DNA of 15,380 nt from assembly GCA_964528095.1 (NCBI GenBank), contig CAZGSG010000126.1:1-15380 (forward strand), given 5' to 3'. A program made the translations under genes and the position numbers. Every line of letters begins with the position of its first letter. Within the stretch, counting starts at the first letter, position 1. Under the pieces are notes generated by a model. That model was not told the origin of the DNA and made no database searches. It was given only the letters and a program-made list of their open reading frames with translations. Shown piece after piece: positions 13,601 to 15,380 of this stretch. Origin of the DNA: CAZGSG01 sp964528095. GTDB taxonomy: Bacteria > Bacteroidota > Bacteroidia > Chitinophagales > Chitinophagaceae.

Positions 13601-15380
13601 TTATTGCAGCACCTTACCGTCATATACAACGGTAAATGGCCCTGTCCAGCTAATACCCTGCGCTGTGTGTTTTGTTTTTTTATCAAAATCCTGGTTGCAC
13701 TGTGCTACCAGCAGTTGTTTTCCTCCTATTGTAATACCGGCAACAGTATAGGTTTTGTCATTCTGCAAAAGCCTGATCTGTTGCACAGAGCTATACGAGT
13801 TGGTAGAAAATTCGATAACAGGATCAAACTTCCCGTGGATCTCTACTACATTCACAAAAGACTGGTCAGTCCCCTTTTTGCGAATAATGAAAGCCGGCTC
13901 ACGCCGCAGATTAAAGTCGGGATCGTTGGCGCCCTGTCTTGCGAGATAGACAGCCGCTTTTCCCTGTACCAGTGATGATATGGAATAATAAGTCCTGTCG
14001 TTAAGAAATGTAAGCTGCACCGTTGTATAAGCTACGCTGGCTTCCGCCTCTTTCCAGTAATACTGGTATCCATTCTTTTTTCCCAGGGGTTCCTGCTTGT
14101 TGCTAAACGCGTCATACCGGAACGAGGTGCTAATCAGTTGACCATTGTACTGAAACGGAAGATCATACTGGTGTTCATCAGGTGAGAGCGCGTTAAAAAT
14201 ATCCACCAGCATTTTATTTCCTTCCGGCAATCTGAGCATATACACTGTACGCTGAAGATGAATATTTTTATACGCGTTATCATCACTCGCAGCCACTACC
14301 TGTACATTCTTTCCGTTTATATCACTGAATAATTTATCGGAATGAAATTTTTCCGCGACGTCTTCTTTCCCTCCGAAATGGCTGGTCTCATCGGCCACCA
14401 GTGTGTTATGCGCAATTGTTTGTGACGCGTACGTTTTATTTTCGGGAAGATACCTGCCACCGTATTTCTGCTCCACTCCTACAAAACGCGCAGAACCATA
14501 GTCTGTCAGTATTTCATTTCCTTTATCGTACAGGTTATAATTGAGTTTATCAAAATGTCCGTGAGAAAGCCCGTGAGAAGTGTATTTAAAGATGAGCGTG
14601 CTCAGGTCTTCATCTTTTCCGTTGCGGACCAGGCTTACACCTCCCTCATCTCCTTTTACACCATCTGTATACTCCACCGAACGATAAGCAAAATACGCGG
14701 GAAGATTTTTTGTATTGGCAACAGCCGCAGCAACCGAAGCGCCACCTTTATTCAACAATACCCGGTTCTGTTTCTTGGCAACAGTAAGCAGGCTGCTGTC
14801 TTTGCCGTACACATTCCAGGCAATATCAATAGCGGTAACCAGTTCATTGCTGGTATAGTCTTTTTCCTTTATCGCATCATTCATCGGGAAGAATGCGCCA
14901 TTGAGATTTGTTTGTTGCAGCCCGGACAATAACGCTTTTTGCAAAATCGCGTTACGGTGTTGAAATATTTTCAACTCAGGTCTCGCGTGGTCCAGCGCAT
15001 TGGCAAAAAGATAATAAGGTAATATGGCGTATCGTACATAATAGGGACCTTCTGTATAATAACCGTCCGGTGAAAAGAGCCCATCCATCTGCGCGATGAA
15101 ACCACTTTTGCCGTCTTTTTTTGTTCCATATAAAGCCATGTCCACATAATCCTTGTTATTCGTAGCAATGCCTACAATGCCTACACCGGCACAGGCCCAT
15201 ACGCCGTGATTATGGATCAGGTCGAACCAGGTCTGCAGGTCTTTGGTAATAAAATCCACTTCCGGCCTGAAAGCGCCTTCTTCGATTGTCTTTCTTTCAG
15301 CCGCGGTCAATGATGTGTAGATGAGATCAGACGCCATACCGCAATACACCAGCCAGTTGGCATCGTTCAGCGCCTGCCAG
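13601..15380 (-). CDS. Oligoalginate exolyase, heparinase II/III fold, PL17-like, 5' end missing
   Basis: The reading frame is open to the right edge (first full codon TGG at 15377-15379), giving about 592 visible residues. PL17 enzymes run about 720-740, so roughly 130-150 N-terminal residues, including any signal sequence, lie outside. The (alpha/alpha) part contains the catalytic Asn-His pair in IHNHGVW (codons at 15206-15211) and the Tyr-rich GYYTEGPYYVRYA; the beta-sheet part contains HGLSHGHFDKLNYN (zinc/active-site region, near 14563), DYGSARF, YGGRYLPENKTYASQ and IAHNTLVADETSHF, all as recalled from PL17 lyases such as Alg17C. PL17 members release unsaturated monouronate from alginate oligosaccharides. 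The GTG at 15349 is not the start, since coding similarity continues upstream of it. The cupin gene follows at 26 bases. Related heparinase-fold families (PL15, PL39) are less likely. Confidence 0.9.
   Translation of the reverse strand, partial: WQALNDANWLVYCGMASDLIYTSLTAAERKTIEEGAFRPEVDFITKDLQTWFDLIHNHGVWACAGVGIVGIATNNKDYVDMALYGTKKDGKSGFIAQMDGLFSPDGYYTEGPYYVRYAILPYYLFANALDHARPELKIFQHRNAILQKALLSGLQQTNLNGAFFPMNDAIKEKDYTSNELVTAIDIAWNVYGKDSSLLTVAKKQNRVLLNKGGASVAAAVANTKNLPAYFAYRSVEYTDGVKGDEGGVSLVRNGKDEDLSTLIFKYTSHGLSHGHFDKLNYNLYDKGNEILTDYGSARFVGVEQKYGGRYLPENKTYASQTIAHNTLVADETSHFGGKEDVAEKFHSDKLFSDINGKNVQVVAASDDNAYKNIHLQRTVYMLRLPEGNKMLVDIFNALSPDEHQYDLPFQYNGQLISTSFRYDAFSNKQEPLGKKNGYQYYWKEAEASVAYTTVQLTFLNDRTYYSISSLVQGKAAVYLARQGANDPDFNLRREPAFIIRKKGTDQSFVNVVEIHGKFDPVIEFSTNSYSSVQQIRLLQNDKTYTVAGITIGGKQLLVAQCNQDFDKKTKHTAQGISWTGPFTVVYDGKVLQ

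Larger units (their letters stand above)
1..15380 (-). other. Polyuronate (probably alginate) utilization locus, single-strand operon
   Basis: Ten genes, all on the minus strand, are separated by 26, 11, 16, 31, 3, 27, 19, 17 and 9 bases in transcription order, with no room for strong terminators between them. That spacing is seen directly. Combining PL17-like, beta-helix and PL38-like lyases with a KdgF-like cupin, a hexuronate-type MFS permease and SusC/SusD is the established content of Bacteroidota alginate loci; I recall a gut Bacteroides ovatus isolate using PL6, PL17 and PL38 enzymes for alginate. Substrate assignment is inference from family content. Glucuronan is the main alternative, because PL31 and PL38 include glucuronan lyases. 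Both ends of the operon lie outside the window, so the main promoter, the terminator and any regulator cannot be seen. Confidence 0.8.

Noticed and set aside
15347..15349. GTG as the start of the PL17-like gene
   Set aside because: The same frame stays open to the edge, reading WQALNDANWL before it, and the visible protein lacks the N-terminal part of the family. The gene is truncated by the window.

Overview
The window is a stretch of a Bacteroidota genome, most likely a Chitinophagaceae-type soil or freshwater member. The signs are a SusC/SusD outer-membrane pair, a type IX secretion (T9SS) C-terminal domain, signal peptides ending in '...Q', no Shine-Dalgarno-like sites and moderate GC. 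I cannot name a genus.

Every convincing gene lies on the minus strand, and the nine gaps between them are only 3 to 31 bases. This reads as one long operon transcribed from right (15380) to left (1), cut by both window edges. In transcription order it holds: a heparinase-fold PL17-like oligoalginate exolyase (5' end missing); a KdgF-like cupin; a lipoprotein right-handed beta-helix polysaccharide lyase (PL31- or PL6-like); an ExuT-like MFS hexuronate transporter; a 1146-residue repeat protein with two MBG modules and a T9SS sorting domain; a PL38-like alginate/glucuronan lyase; SusC; SusD; and two tandem secreted alpha/beta-hydrolases, the last cut off at its catalytic serine.

Taken together this is a polysaccharide utilization locus for a polyuronic acid, with alginate the best guess and glucuronan the main alternative. 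Inferred flow: surface and periplasmic lyases (beta-helix and PL38-like) cut the polymer, SusC/D imports oligosaccharides, and the PL17-like exolyase releases unsaturated monouronate. The MFS permease then carries this inward, and the cupin speeds its conversion to the linear keto form (DEH). The two hydrolases may remove O-acetyl groups, which would suit acetylated bacterial alginate. The cytosolic steps after DEH (reductase, KDG kinase, aldolase) and any regulator are not in the window.

The least expected items are the large T9SS/MBG protein inside the operon, with no recognised role in glycan use, and a 9-base A/T homopolymer that puts the signal peptide of the last hydrolase out of frame with its body. 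There are no RNA genes, mobile elements, CRISPR arrays or gene-free stretches over 31 bases.
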